Source: Bisporella sp. PMI_857 (lineage: Eukaryota > Ascomycota > Leotiomycetes > Helotiales > Helotiaceae). From it: a stretch of 64,000 nt of DNA. Position numbers and translations under genes: made by a program. The notes under the pieces were generated by a model. The model was not told where the DNA came from and did not search any database. It saw only the letters and a list, made by a program, of their open reading frames with translations. Of the stretch, positions 13,671 to 24,467 are shown one piece after another (within the stretch, counting starts at the first letter, position 1; every line of letters begins with the position of its first letter). The stretch is taken from the NCBI GenBank assembly GCA_021307315.1, contig JAJSPD010000060.1, positions 214,427-278,426 of the forward strand, given 5' to 3'.

Positions 13671-15283
13671 ATGCCTTGCGCAGGTTGTAGCGGAAGGCAC
13701 CATAAGAGCCAGAGCTTTGACCCATTCATTGATCTTGGGACGCTAATTGAAAAATGCCGGCTTGACAATGGCACCAAACTCTTCAAGAACCCAATGATTG
13801 GGCCGAATTCGAAGGGATGGGGTGCTTGCAGGCTACAGGCACTCCCCAACGAATGTTATCAAGCATGCCTTCAATATCTGGACATTGGGACTTTGACAGT
13901 GATGCGCAGAGTCAGTCAGTTTTCCAGACTGGCAGTTAGTTCCATATACCAATACCGCGAGATCTACGAGCATGCCCCGCAAGCACTAAGGGCATGCCTA
14001 AGTACTGGCATCGCATCGCACATACCCCTGCTCGGACTTCATAATGCTTTAACCACTATGGAATGTTATTATTGTCAGAAAGAGTAAGCTCTAAACCTCG
14101 CAAAAGCATCGCTGTTTCTGCGTTCATACCGATACTAATCAATCCGGCCTGTAGAGATCCGTTGAATCCCTCCTTTGGCACTTACCTGTCGCTATTCGAA
14201 TGTCGTCGAGCATGTCTGTTCTGCCTGCGAAACTCGCCTGATCTCCTCCCTCTTGACTTCCCTGCACTAGTTTCCCTTTCTCTACAACGAAAGTCGTCCA
14301 TAAAGCCAATCCATGCTATACGATCAATTGCCGCCATTCCCGGTAGTTATGGCCCGTACTCCACCCCAATAGCCAATGCCACTTCCCTAGTTCGCGCTCA
14401 GTCTGTAACAACCAGCAAAGCGTTGAGCGAGAAGGAAATGCGAGGTCAGTCAGCATTGCGGACCAAGATCCCGTTTTCTAAATGCTCCATGACTTGTTCA
14501 ACATAAATATTGGAGCAGGTCCTTTGCTTCGGGACCTCTCATGAATAAAGAACTTCTACACCTATCTGAAGCACTTCTTTTGGAGCAAGTAGCTCCTGAT
14601 ATCGCCATCTCATTCCCATATATTCTCCAAGTGGGAGAGCTAACTAAATTCTCACTATAGTCCTTTTCGAACGTGTTGAGATGCGCGGGCCTAGAATTTT
14701 TCACCACCCTTTAGTTATGGACAATGACGAAAGTGATATAAAACCTTCCCCTGATTATGTGGATCCTACATCTGCCAAAAGGGTACTGATGATGTATCAA
14801 ACGGCTGTAGCATTTCCATATCTATCTTCCAGTAAGCAGATTTGTGACTATGGAACCATGTGCGCAGACTGCATTCTTCATATGGAGTGGGAGGAAAATC
14901 GATGGATAAACGAAAAAATACAACGTATACGGCAAGGCATGAGTCCCAGTGCGCCGGATTCAGTTCGTGATTTCATTAATGATGTGCGGAGGAAAGGATG
15001 TGCAACATACTCTGTTAGTGAGGATGCCAAAATCGATGCCGATGTGATTACGAATCGAGCAAGAGGCCAAAGAATCGCCAGTGGTATCGATGATGAATTT
15101 AATCTGCCAGAATCCAAAGGTCAGGACCAAAGTCTGCAAAAAAAGGAAGAGCAGAGTAAGAAAGGGATTCAGAGCTTGAGCATTCAGGAACATCGGCTTT
15201 TCCATGCGCAAGAGGTTCTTTCAAAGAAAGAACGAGAGTTCAGGGAAAGGCAGAAGAAGAAGAAGGCGGCTCAGAAGTCATAA
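13671..15283 (+). CDS. F-box-like protein with Cys-pair motifs and basic C-terminal coiled coil
   Basis: Probable substrate-recruiting subunit of an SCF-type ubiquitin ligase, by family inference. Exon 1 is 13671-14083 and exon 2 is 14155-14444. Exon 3 (14661-15283) is joined by a 216-nt intron with branch GCTAAC and acceptor CACTATAG, giving 441 residues in frame. The F-box-like segment is LPNECYQACLQYLDIGTLTV followed by MRRVSQFSRLAV (about residues 62-95). Downstream come Cys pairs (CYYC; CRRACLFC) and a later CDYGTMCADC, a pattern seen in many ascomycete F-box proteins. The C-terminus is strongly basic and helical (KKEREFRERQKKKKAAQKS). The weak point is the 14445-14660 stretch: it contains a second open segment (starting near 14516) that could be a retained or alternative exon. 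Confidence 0.72.
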
Positions 15284-16058
15284 ACAAGACCGGCATATCC
15301 AACACCTCCACAGCTATCATAATCCTCAAGAATGTATATTACATCCTTGTCCTATTCGAATCACAAGAGCGCAGAGTTCAGGGGAATTTTTGTGCCATCA
15401 AATTTAAGCGATGAGAACACACTGCAGAGATATGTTTCACACAGGTAAAGGAGCAATTATTCATATCTTCATCAATAGCCAAGCACCAGCACTCTCATAA
15501 GCATTTTGTGCTCATAGTCAATATGGAATTTTGGAAGTATTTTTGAGCTAGATCCCTTCCCATTATATTCTTTGGTTTGTAAAAATTCCCTTTCTCTTGC
15601 ACTAGTAGAAGCTATTCTTCATCTTCGCGCACTTTCTCCAAGGAGAACTGTATAATGACATAGGATTTTGTTTGATTTTCGAATCTGCTTGCATGTTAAT
15701 TATTATATAGCGGCTATCCATGCAATTCCCATTATAGGTCAACGAGATAACAATTGATTTTGTCATTTTATCAACCAATGATGTCGGATATATGATTCCT
15801 TTCTTATTCGCTCATAACAATCCATCTCAAGTATGTAGGTAGTATTTATTAAAGAAGGAAGCCACAAAGAAAACATTAGACACCAACGATAGCAGGCACG
15901 CTTGCGTCACGACAAAGACTGACTAGGTTCTTTCACTTTGAACAAGATCTTCTCGTACAGGGAATCTCCTCTGGGCAATTATGTACTCTTAGTTATATTG
16001 TGAGTATAGGCCTCATCCACCATATTAAATATAGAGAGTTGCTTTCATTCAATTCATA
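15284..16058. other. Intergenic region between F-box-like and GT2-like genes
   Basis: AT-moderate, no domain-bearing frame, no RNA gene recognised. It probably holds the terminator of the upstream gene and the promoter of the downstream gene, which are read in the same direction. Confidence 0.4.
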
Positions 16059-18525
16059 ATGCATACCCTTTTATGGCTCTTCGCTGGGATCATCGCCATT
16101 GCGGTTGGAAATGTTATCAAGATAAGCCTTGATGATCCGGAAACGATTTTGACTTACCTAGCTACATCTCTGCAGAATCCTGGCCGGCTGCCCTCAGATA
16201 TCAAGAAATGGTGGTCTAGCCTTAACTGCTCGCGGAATGATTGTAAAGAAGCATATGCAAAATTCTTAGGTGGAATTCAAAACAACCCTTCAACCTTCTG
16301 GTGGCCCATTATGGTTGTTCTTGCCGTGGGAGTTCTAATAAGATTTGCAGTTGGCTTTCAACGCAGGAATCAGATAGCTCGTTTTTTGTATTCTATTCTC
16401 GCATCACCGCTCACTAGAATCGCTGCTTCTATTTCCCTATTATACAAAACAGCTCAGAGCGAATGGCTAGTTCGAGTACTCCATCCTCTGGTTCATCGCG
16501 GATGGCTTGTTACCTTCTTCGTGTTGGCTTTTGTACAACTCACTCGACCCTTAGTACGATTCTATTCAGCCTATTTTCTTGGCTATCGCTATACAACCAC
16601 TTATGTCGGATCTATTCAACCTTCAGATGTCACAGTTATCTTGAGTATCGCCGGTGAGGTCGACGAACAAGGACTGACAAGGTGCATTGAGTCCGTTTAC
16701 GCGAATCGGCCTGCTGAGATCATCATCACAGTTGTCGGGCCAGAAGAGCTCGGTGCGGTTCGTAGGGTCATAGACGAACCAATGCAGATAGAGAAGAATA
16801 TTCATGCGGTAGCTGTCGTCACGCGGAATAAATATCTACAGTTTGTCAAGGCGGCTGATCTGGCAAGTACAAAAATTATTGCTTATGCCGAGGAAAATGT
16901 GCTTTGGCAGCGAGGGTATCTGTAAGTGAATCGAACTAATTTATGTGGCTCATCTGACAGTATTCAGAGCTTATGCCTTGAGAGAATTGCAAGATCCAAC
17001 TGTGGGATTGGTTGGCACATCAACTCAGTCTGTGGTGGATAGGCAATGTAGTTTTGTTTCTTTATGGAATGCTTTTCATATCGAGGAGCAGAATCTCCAG
17101 AACAGGGCAACATACAATATTGACGGTGGCGTTGAAGCGATTCCGGACCATACATTTTTGATCCGAAACGATATTTACCTGTCTATTCGATATGGTCAGA
17201 ACAAACTTCCAGACTTTGTGCGTTATTGGAACCCGTTCCGATGGGGATCATTTGGACTATTAGATAGTCAAGGTGATAACACCTTGACTCGACATGTCAT
17301 TGCCAGTGGTTATAAGCTCGTTTTCAAAGACGGAATTAGTGCTGAAAATAACCCTCTAGTTCAACACATCGTGAAGGCTGGTCCAGATGACGACATCATC
17401 AGTGCCGTGCTTCGAAGAGAACGCGCGAACTGGCGTAATTTGATAAGGGCCTTGCTGACTCCAGAATATTGGTTGTGCTATCCATGGACAACACTTGGTT
17501 TGCTTACCAGTTTTTCGCAAATATTGGGTTTTCTTTTATTCTTCGCTTTGCACCGAGCAGGCTTTGGACAGCACTGGTGCAGCCTTCTCGGGGCATGGGC
17601 ACTTGTCCACCTCTTCGACCCAACATTTTATCATTAGATCTAGCTGTTCGCCAGAGGAAGGTGGAGTTCACGAAACTATCTAGTTCATTTTGCTATTCTA
17701 CTGTTTTCCCCTCCTTTGAAGCTTTGGGCACTGTTCACATTGGGCGACATCACGACCTCGAGGGATGGGCAGGCAAAGCTTTGGCCCCGTGATGCCTTCC
17801 GTTCTGTTCAGCGTTGGATTTTCCCTGTGAGGACGCCAAACCAGCCAATTCAAAGAGGTACACCAACTCGGAGACTCACAATAGCCCAAACGTCTGAAAC
17901 TAGTCAGTCCCATCAGTTAGCTCAACGAACTCCGATATACCCGTCAAGGCGAACATCTGCACCGAAGCAGCCAGTTCAACCTACTTGGCAGACTCAAGCG
18001 GATTCGCAGCCCCAAATGTTTAAAAGAGATTCGTATCTGTCTCAACCTTCAACCAGGGCAGGGCATGTAGCAGTAAACAAGAAAGTCTACAACGAAGAAG
18101 CAGACACTAACGAGGCGATTGTCAACGAGTTAGCCGAGACAATCGACAAAGCTAATGATAATTTGAGCCACAAAGTTCAAGAACTAGACCTTGCAAAGGC
18201 TAATGGCAGAGGAGCGGAAGCTAGAATTCTAGAGAAACAAATAGCCCATATAAATTCGTTCATAGAGAGGAATCGAGCGGCGAAAGAAGTCGCCGTGGTA
18301 GCATCACAATATGCCAATGAAGCTGTCCAGTTTAACGACGAGGACAACTTGACAGAGGCAGAAGAGGCCATAGAGGAGGCCAGAGAACATATAAAAACAG
18401 CACAACAGCTCTCTAAGGGCGTTGATCCTTTCACAGATACTATTCGCCAAGCTTCACTCCCAAATAGGTCACGCAACCTAACCAAGGAAATATCCGCCGC
18501 CAATCTGGCTTCCAATCCCCATTAA
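16059..18525 (+). pseudogene. GT2-type membrane glycosyltransferase with two in-frame TAG codons
   Basis: Exon 1 16059-16921 joins exon 2 from 16968 through a 46-nt intron. The frame then stays open to 18525 except for TAG at 17635-17637 and TAG at 17641-17643 (codons 511 and 513). Layout: N-terminal membrane segment, a second membrane pair, a GT2 fold, the family motif IDGGVEAIPDHTFLIRNDI, the acceptor loop SQGDNTLTRHVIASGYKLVF, a degraded (Q/R)xxRW-like RRERANWRN, and C-terminal membrane helices (GAWAL..., then FAILLFSPPLKLWALFTLG after the stops). The usual DDD metal site appears as AEEN. The 230-residue tail is hydrophilic with a coiled coil. It resembles fungal hyaluronan-synthase-like polysaccharide synthases. 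Two stops plus the altered metal site suggest loss of function. A 39-nt intron (17605-17643) would remove both stops but lacks a branch site and deletes family-length sequence. Confidence 0.7.
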
Positions 18526-19239
18526 CAGAGCCATGGAGTGCCTTCAAAACCGCAAATCGGGCCTCGCATCTGCCGGGCTGGTCGAGCCCGAGCATCCTGA
18601 GGGAGGAGGCTTGTTATCTCCCAGATTCCTGCTATCTGAGGACAAAAGGGAAAGGGGTGGACTGAAGATGCAGTAAGTACGAGAGTCATCTCCTTAATGC
18701 CATGAACGGCGTGTCCAGGAGGTGAGATTTAGTGGCAATCCGGATACGAGGGGTTCATATCCCGGACTGGGAGTCTGATTCGGAGCATGTGCGGAGCTTC
18801 AGTAACAACGGAGAACGTCTAGGTGGCCGGGGATGAAAGATCGTGGTGTTGAAGCTTTGTGAGATAATTGAACATTATTGGAGATTGGAGCCAAGAGAGT
18901 GGTCAGGGAGGCTTCTATGATCGGTAGCCTGCTTGGCTTGCGATATGATAGACATTGCTTGATTTGCTAATAGCATCTCATGATAAACTGCGTATTTCTG
19001 GGCATTCAGGAAGCTTACTTGCTATGAAAGATTGATATGAATGAAATATTTCTGTAAATAAAGCTGATCACACGAGCGGCATTAATGGGAGCAGCAGTTA
19101 TTCATTGAGAAACCTCGAACTAGGTGACGATTACCTTTTCTTGTATCTTAAGCAGAGTCCCTATCAACTTTCACCAAGAGCTCGTGCTTAGTTTCAAATC
19201 CAACAGCAAGCACCAATCATTCCTGACAAGTATCGTTTT
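18526..19239. other. Intergenic region between convergent GT2-like and ISN1 genes
   Basis: Downstream of two convergent genes. It contains no frame with recognisable domains and no repeat. It probably holds only the two transcript ends. Confidence 0.4.
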
Positions 19240-21090
19240 TTAAGTAATCATCGCGCTTAACTCAGCAAGCAATTCGACGGTCTCGGCGGGGCTCGCAATC
19301 CAAGCAGTTGTTCCCACAACCCTCGCCTTGAAATCATTGCTGCCCGTACTCAAAAATTGGTCTCCAACATGCAAAGTCCTATCTCCCCGGATGCTTCCTC
19401 CTGGCTCGTTGGAGCCAAAGAACTTCTGGCAGACTAACACACCCCAGCTCTTGTCTCCGATGTCGACAAAGACGTCGTTGCCGCCATTAAAAGCGCAGAA
19501 GGGGATGCTGCGTCCTGCGACACTCATCTCGAGCTTCTTTTGCACCACTAGAACGGTTTCTTCGAGAGACTGTGGGAAATAAGAGTTAATATCTGAGTTG
19601 TTACGTAGTTTGGGTAATCTTGATGCATACCTCACGGGCAAAGTGGTAGCCGGGAACCTCAGGGATGATGCCGACTGCTCGGGTCTTTCTGAGTATCTTT
19701 CCTGGAAGATTCAAATTTGTTTTGCATTCAACCAGGGCGGCTTCTGCTGAGTCAAGCAGCTCCTTGATGATCTGTTCGGTCCAACTCGACATCTATGGGA
19801 GTCAGCACATATGCAGGAAATATAGAATTAAAACCATTTACTTCAGGAAGGATCCAATTGCGCCGAGGTAAGTAACTCAACAAGTAAGGAGATGTAGGGT
19901 CATATGTGAAGAGAAAGTTTGATTCACCACCTGTTCCAACATTATTAGCGGTAAGGTTCTCTGCAATTTTGTCGGTTGGGGTATCACTTACCCATAATCA
20001 TTATATTCTGCTTTTGGGTATCGCTAAGGATCGTATTTGCTTTGATAGCTTCAAGAAGGCCATGCAGGCGACCATAATATTTTTCAGCTTCGTCGTACCC
20101 GGCGGCTGTGACAATACCAATCTTTGTATTCTTGCTCATGAGAACTGGCTCATTAATTATAAAATTCTTAAGCTGTCAAGTGATTACTTACATAGGATCT
20201 TTTCAATAACTGGATTGGTAGGCTCTAAACTTTTCCCATCGTCGTATCTAAATAATCAGAAATATTCATCAAGATGCCCCGGTACGTAGTGGTATATAAA
20301 TTCCACACGGAATTATACTTACAGCGTTACATCACCATCGAATGTAGCTAGATCTAATGGCCCCTCAGCGAGGAGACCCATAATCTGCGCTGTATTCAGA
20401 ATGAGTCTGACATCGTTGAACGAAGGCGGTACGAAGCGTCGAGATGAGATAAAGCGCCTCTTATCCTGCTCAATAAACGCTTTCTCAAGAGGCAGTTTCG
20501 TGAAGAATTTCCCAACGCTTGGGACGAGTAATTTGAGTTTTGATTGGGCTTCCTTCTGGGAATTTTGATGCTCAACTGTATTAAGGTCAGGGCTGTCCCA
20601 TAAAATCTCATGACTTTCAGAGAAGACTTGCTGTGGTCGTTAATCATCCCTTCCACATCCTTCAAGATCTCGGCATATCGTCGATGCGCCTCTTCTGCTT
20701 GCTGAGCGACCGTGCTGTTGCGAGTTTCAAAGACGCCTGTGGGCTGGGAATGGAGGACAAAGGGGACCGCAAGAAGTCCCTTGATCCATTCTATTCAATG
20801 TCAGAAAGACAAAATTCAAATCAATATCATTATGTACGAGGGTCCTATTTCTAGAGATTGGACTTTGTAATCTCAAGCCAAGCCATCTCTTAGCCAAGCT
20901 CGTTGGTATGACTTGGGATGGACTCCTCATTCCTCATCGGTCAATTGACTTTCCGCCGGGGTTCAGAAGCCATATACCTATAAATTGATCTCTTCTATGA
21001 GTTTTGAGTGCGTCTGATGCCAGTCAGCTTAGATCAGAGCGAGAACGGAGGCGGTGAGATGTACACTCAACACGGTATCTAGTCGTCATT
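19240..21090 (-). CDS. ISN1: IMP-specific 5'-nucleotidase
   Basis: Hydrolyses IMP to inosine and phosphate in purine salvage; cytosolic HAD-like enzyme. Nine exons join in frame on the minus strand: 21090-21066, 21013-20978, 20790-20615, 20570-20323, 20247-20192, 20144-19992, 19930-19842, 19792-19631 and 19569-19240, giving 424 residues, close to the yeast length. The protein starts MTTRYRVEYALKTHRRDQFI, matching the ISN1 family N-terminus. It contains SSRRFVPPSFNDVRLILNTA, the nucleophile motif LATFDGDVTLY (about residues 153-163), KIGIVTAAGYDEAEKYYGRL, MIMGGESNFLF, and the C-terminal signature LHVGDQFLSTGSNDFKAR followed by TTAWIASPAETVELL. Phases agree at every junction. The intron at 20614-20571 has a choice of acceptor; the one used keeps frame. 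It is densely split (eight introns), and no domain is missing. Confidence 0.96.
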
Positions 21091-21621
21091 TCAGGACTTT
21101 TTAGCAATTGATGCCCTTTGTGCTGAAGAAGTGTAGTGATGCAGAATTTTTATAAAAAAGGTCTGGTTTAAAAACGGCCAGGCAAATTCAATAATGCAGG
21201 TATTTGTTGATGATGGTCGCTGTATGGTTAAGGGCTGCGAAATGGAACCCCTCATAGGCCGGGAGCGACCGGTGGTGGGGTTGGGCATGACTGGGAAGGA
21301 ATTGAGCAATCTCGATCTTTTAAAAGTTACACAAGATTCTTATTGTATATGTTCAATGCTAAATTAGTTCACATGCATTTGTCCAACTAGCCAGAATATA
21401 CATAATTGTGGAAAATACAAAAACATATTTACTTATCAAGAAACACGCAATTCAGCGCCACTATTTTCAATCACGGGCAATTCCCATTACCCCTCAATCA
21501 TAAAGGCATTTCCGAGGTATCCAATGTCTCTTTTGTATCCCCCCCTTTGCAGCATATTTGACACAAGCAACCTCTTGGAGCAGTTACACAGCCATTGCCA
21601 TATTCAATTTCAGAAGCAACT
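21091..21621. promoter_or_regulatory. Divergent promoter region of ISN1 and the O-methyltransferase
   Basis: The 531 bp between two opposite starts must serve both genes. No specific operator, uORF or repeat is recognised. Confidence 0.4.
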
Positions 21622-22674
21622 ATGAAGGAAAACTATACACAGCTCTACCCTAACGAGCAAGTCGCCACCGCAGTTGGGGACTACTCATTTGCTCATTCCA
21701 CCAAGCTCCCAAAGCACATTTCGGACCATCATGCTTGGGGAGTGGAAAGCCAAGAACGGGCAAACTATATGATATCTCCTTTGCAGGCACAATTTCAGAT
21801 ATGGTTTGCCAAAGTTTTGGGAGCAAGAAGAAGTATGCCATCTCAAGTCTTCATTTGCTAAATTCTCCGACAAAAGTGCGCAGAACCTGTTTATTCAAGT
21901 TGCTATTGGATATCCGTTTACAGTAATCTATGGATGCACAAGGGGGAGGAAGTTCTGATGGTCCAATTACGGTATCCTGTCGTGGCACGCTGCGTCGTTT
22001 TATATGTGCTACGAATCACGTGTTCATTTGGTGCATAATTGCCCAGAGATATCTTGCTTACTGACCAATCTTAGTCCTTGAGATCGGAACCTTTATAGGT
22101 TTCTCTACAATGGGATGGGCATCAGCGGTTGGATCAACAGGTCATGTGACTGGGCTTGAATTCAGTCCTGAGTATGCTGCCATAGCCAAAGAATCCTTTG
22201 CTAAAAATGGAGTCCATAACATCGAAATCATCGTTGGGGATGCTCGAGAATCGTAAGGAATTTATCTCTACTTATACGCATATTCATTGGTTGATGATGA
22301 CCAGTATCAAGAACCTGCCAGCGAGCTTGAAGGAGCCATACGACCTGATCTTTATTGATGCTGATAAAACGAGCTATCCAACGTATCTCTCACAAATCTT
22401 GGAGCTCTCACAACCGGGATCTATGTCACGACTCCTCCGTCCGGGTGGTATCATCGTCGCTGATAATATCCTCCGCCGAGCATTGATTGCGGATTCATCT
22501 CCTGCCAATCCTTGGTCAACGAAGGAGAAACAAAGAGAGACAGGACGCCTCTGGCAGTCTGAGGACATGGAGGCTCTTGACAAATTTAATAAAGAAATGG
22601 TTGACAATGAGAGAATAGATGTGTTTTTGTTGCCCTTATTTGATGGGCTGGGGCTTGGAAGGCTAGTAAACTAA
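21622..22674 (+). CDS. CCoAOMT-type SAM-dependent O-methyltransferase
   Basis: Transfers methyl from SAM to a phenolic hydroxyl; substrate unknown. Exons 21622-21832, 22075-22252 and 22305-22674 give 252 residues, normal for the Methyltransf_3 family. The N-terminus has the fungal family block (LYPNEQVATAVGDY, then SDHHAWGVESQERANYMIS). The SAM motif I, ARRILEIGTFIGFS, is rebuilt across intron 1 (residues about 68-81). The acidic residue of motif II is in GLEFSPEYAAIAKE. The divalent-metal site is FIDADKTSYP (D148, D150) with VADN downstream. Intron 1 is unusually long (240 nt) but has branch CTGACC and acceptor TTAG. The upstream in-frame TTG at 21595 is rejected. The nearest downstream gene is a tyrosinase, about 1.8 kb away on the same strand, so a shared role in phenolic metabolism is possible but unproven. 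Confidence 0.93.
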
Positions 22675-24467
22675 ATCTGCATCTCTTCTAGGAAGGTCAA
22701 GATGGAAGCCTGCCTCGTATTTATAGATAAAAACCCACACACCTGCACAATTTGCATTATTAAACAAATGAGTTCTTGCAGTAGTGGTGGTTATGTCTTA
22801 CACCACCCACTGAGAGTATCTTGCGGCAAGTGGGCCAAGCAACCATTTGAGCCTAAAAGACGCCGCACTGGCCCTATAACTCTATTTTCACGTCCTTCTT
22901 CCAACTCACCGCTGTCTCCTTCATGCTTTCTCACAATGTTATTTGTCCCATGCTTAACATAGAGTCTTCCCTCCTTGGTTGATGAATTGCAATGATTAGG
23001 CAGGGTTGGTTGTTGACGTACTTTGTCTTACGAGATGCAAGCATCCAGTAGCCAACTCAGGAACAGCGTACTCTCAGGTATTAGTCTATGCCCTTCGTTT
23101 GTCTTGATTAAGATGTTTCTATTACATGACAGCATTTGTCTGTGTTCGATTATTTTCCACGTTCGGCCTTGTAACAATGACCCTTGTTCATGTACGAGCG
23201 TGGCATGGAGGGGTTCATCCCATCTGTCCTCCCACATTAGGTTGCGATACTGTACTACAACATTTCAATAAATGATATCTCAATGCTCAGTGGCCATTGT
23301 GTATGAATTGGACGTCGTTAATACATGAGTGCTGGTGCCTCAATGCCAGACTGCGTTTCGGGGAAGCAATTATAACCTACTGCATACTTGTAGGTAGCGT
23401 TGAGCTGAAGGATATACCGGATGTCACATATTTTCCCTCAATTCCCACCGAGAACAACGCCCATGCAATTCTATATTTTCCTTTCCGTGTCTTACCGACC
23501 TGTTGGGTCATAATAAGTGATCTCGGCTCGTGAATCCAAATTCAGCAGTTGCTGTCCCACTCTGCTTACTGCTTGACAAGCAGCCTTTGAGAACGTCATT
23601 GTCCCCAGTGTCCAATCCATGTTTCCACGCTATGTTCAAGGGTCTCGGATACCCGATTTGACTTGACATGCTTGCATTTCGCCAAGACAATTTTGACGTT
23701 CACCCCCAACTATAGTCTTCGATCATCAAGCACAGATTTATAGTATCCTGTCTTTGAGCATGCAACAGGCTTTAATGGGTCAGTGTTTAAAAGTGGAAGA
23801 TAAGGTTCTAATCACAGGGGCCATCAGTTGTGATAGAAGCAAAATTCTTCGAGAACCAGATGTCTTTGCGCCATCATTCTCAAGAATGTTCTATAAAATG
23901 CCTACTCTACACTCTCGTGGATACGGAGTTTCACCTGATTATGCCTTTCCCTCGGGTCATACTTATTTGCTATTCATGGCATCTTCAGCAGAAATCAAAC
24001 CCCCGACCTTTTGTGCATGGGTGTTGTAAGCGGCTCGGTAGATCATGAGCGAGGCAGAGAATCCGATTGGACAAGGCCTACTCAGCCTCTCGTCTGAATG
24101 CATTTAGATTATCGTACAGAGAATAGGTTTTCCATACGACTAGGGTACTCGATTACTGAAGATTACACGACAGTAATCTTCAGATGCAGTGCGTACAGAT
24201 TGGAAATGGGCCCGTGAAATGCACAATAGGATTGCCGAGCTGCTGTGCCAATCTCGATTGCCTCGTATCGAAACCTTCACAATTCAATCTCACGCTATCA
24301 CCCTTGATGTCTCCCATACGAATGGAGTCGTGCAAGGTATCCATGCCTAGCCAAGAGAAGATGCGACATCGAAGTGAGGTTTGGTGACTATAAGAAGCTT
24401 CGTCCTCATTCTCACTTATTGTTTGGACATCGCCTTCATTCAATCCAACTTCGCAAGACTCGGAAAG
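22675..24467. other. Intergenic region between O-methyltransferase and tyrosinase
   Basis: About 1.8 kb with many short frames on both strands and none showing a domain, signal peptide or splice-compatible partner. No RNA gene or repeat recognised. Confidence 0.4.

Noticed and set aside
17605..17643. 39-nt intron to explain away the two TAG codons in the GT2 gene
   Set aside because: Too short for this gene set, no branch site, weak GTCCAC donor, and it would delete residues that family spacing requires.
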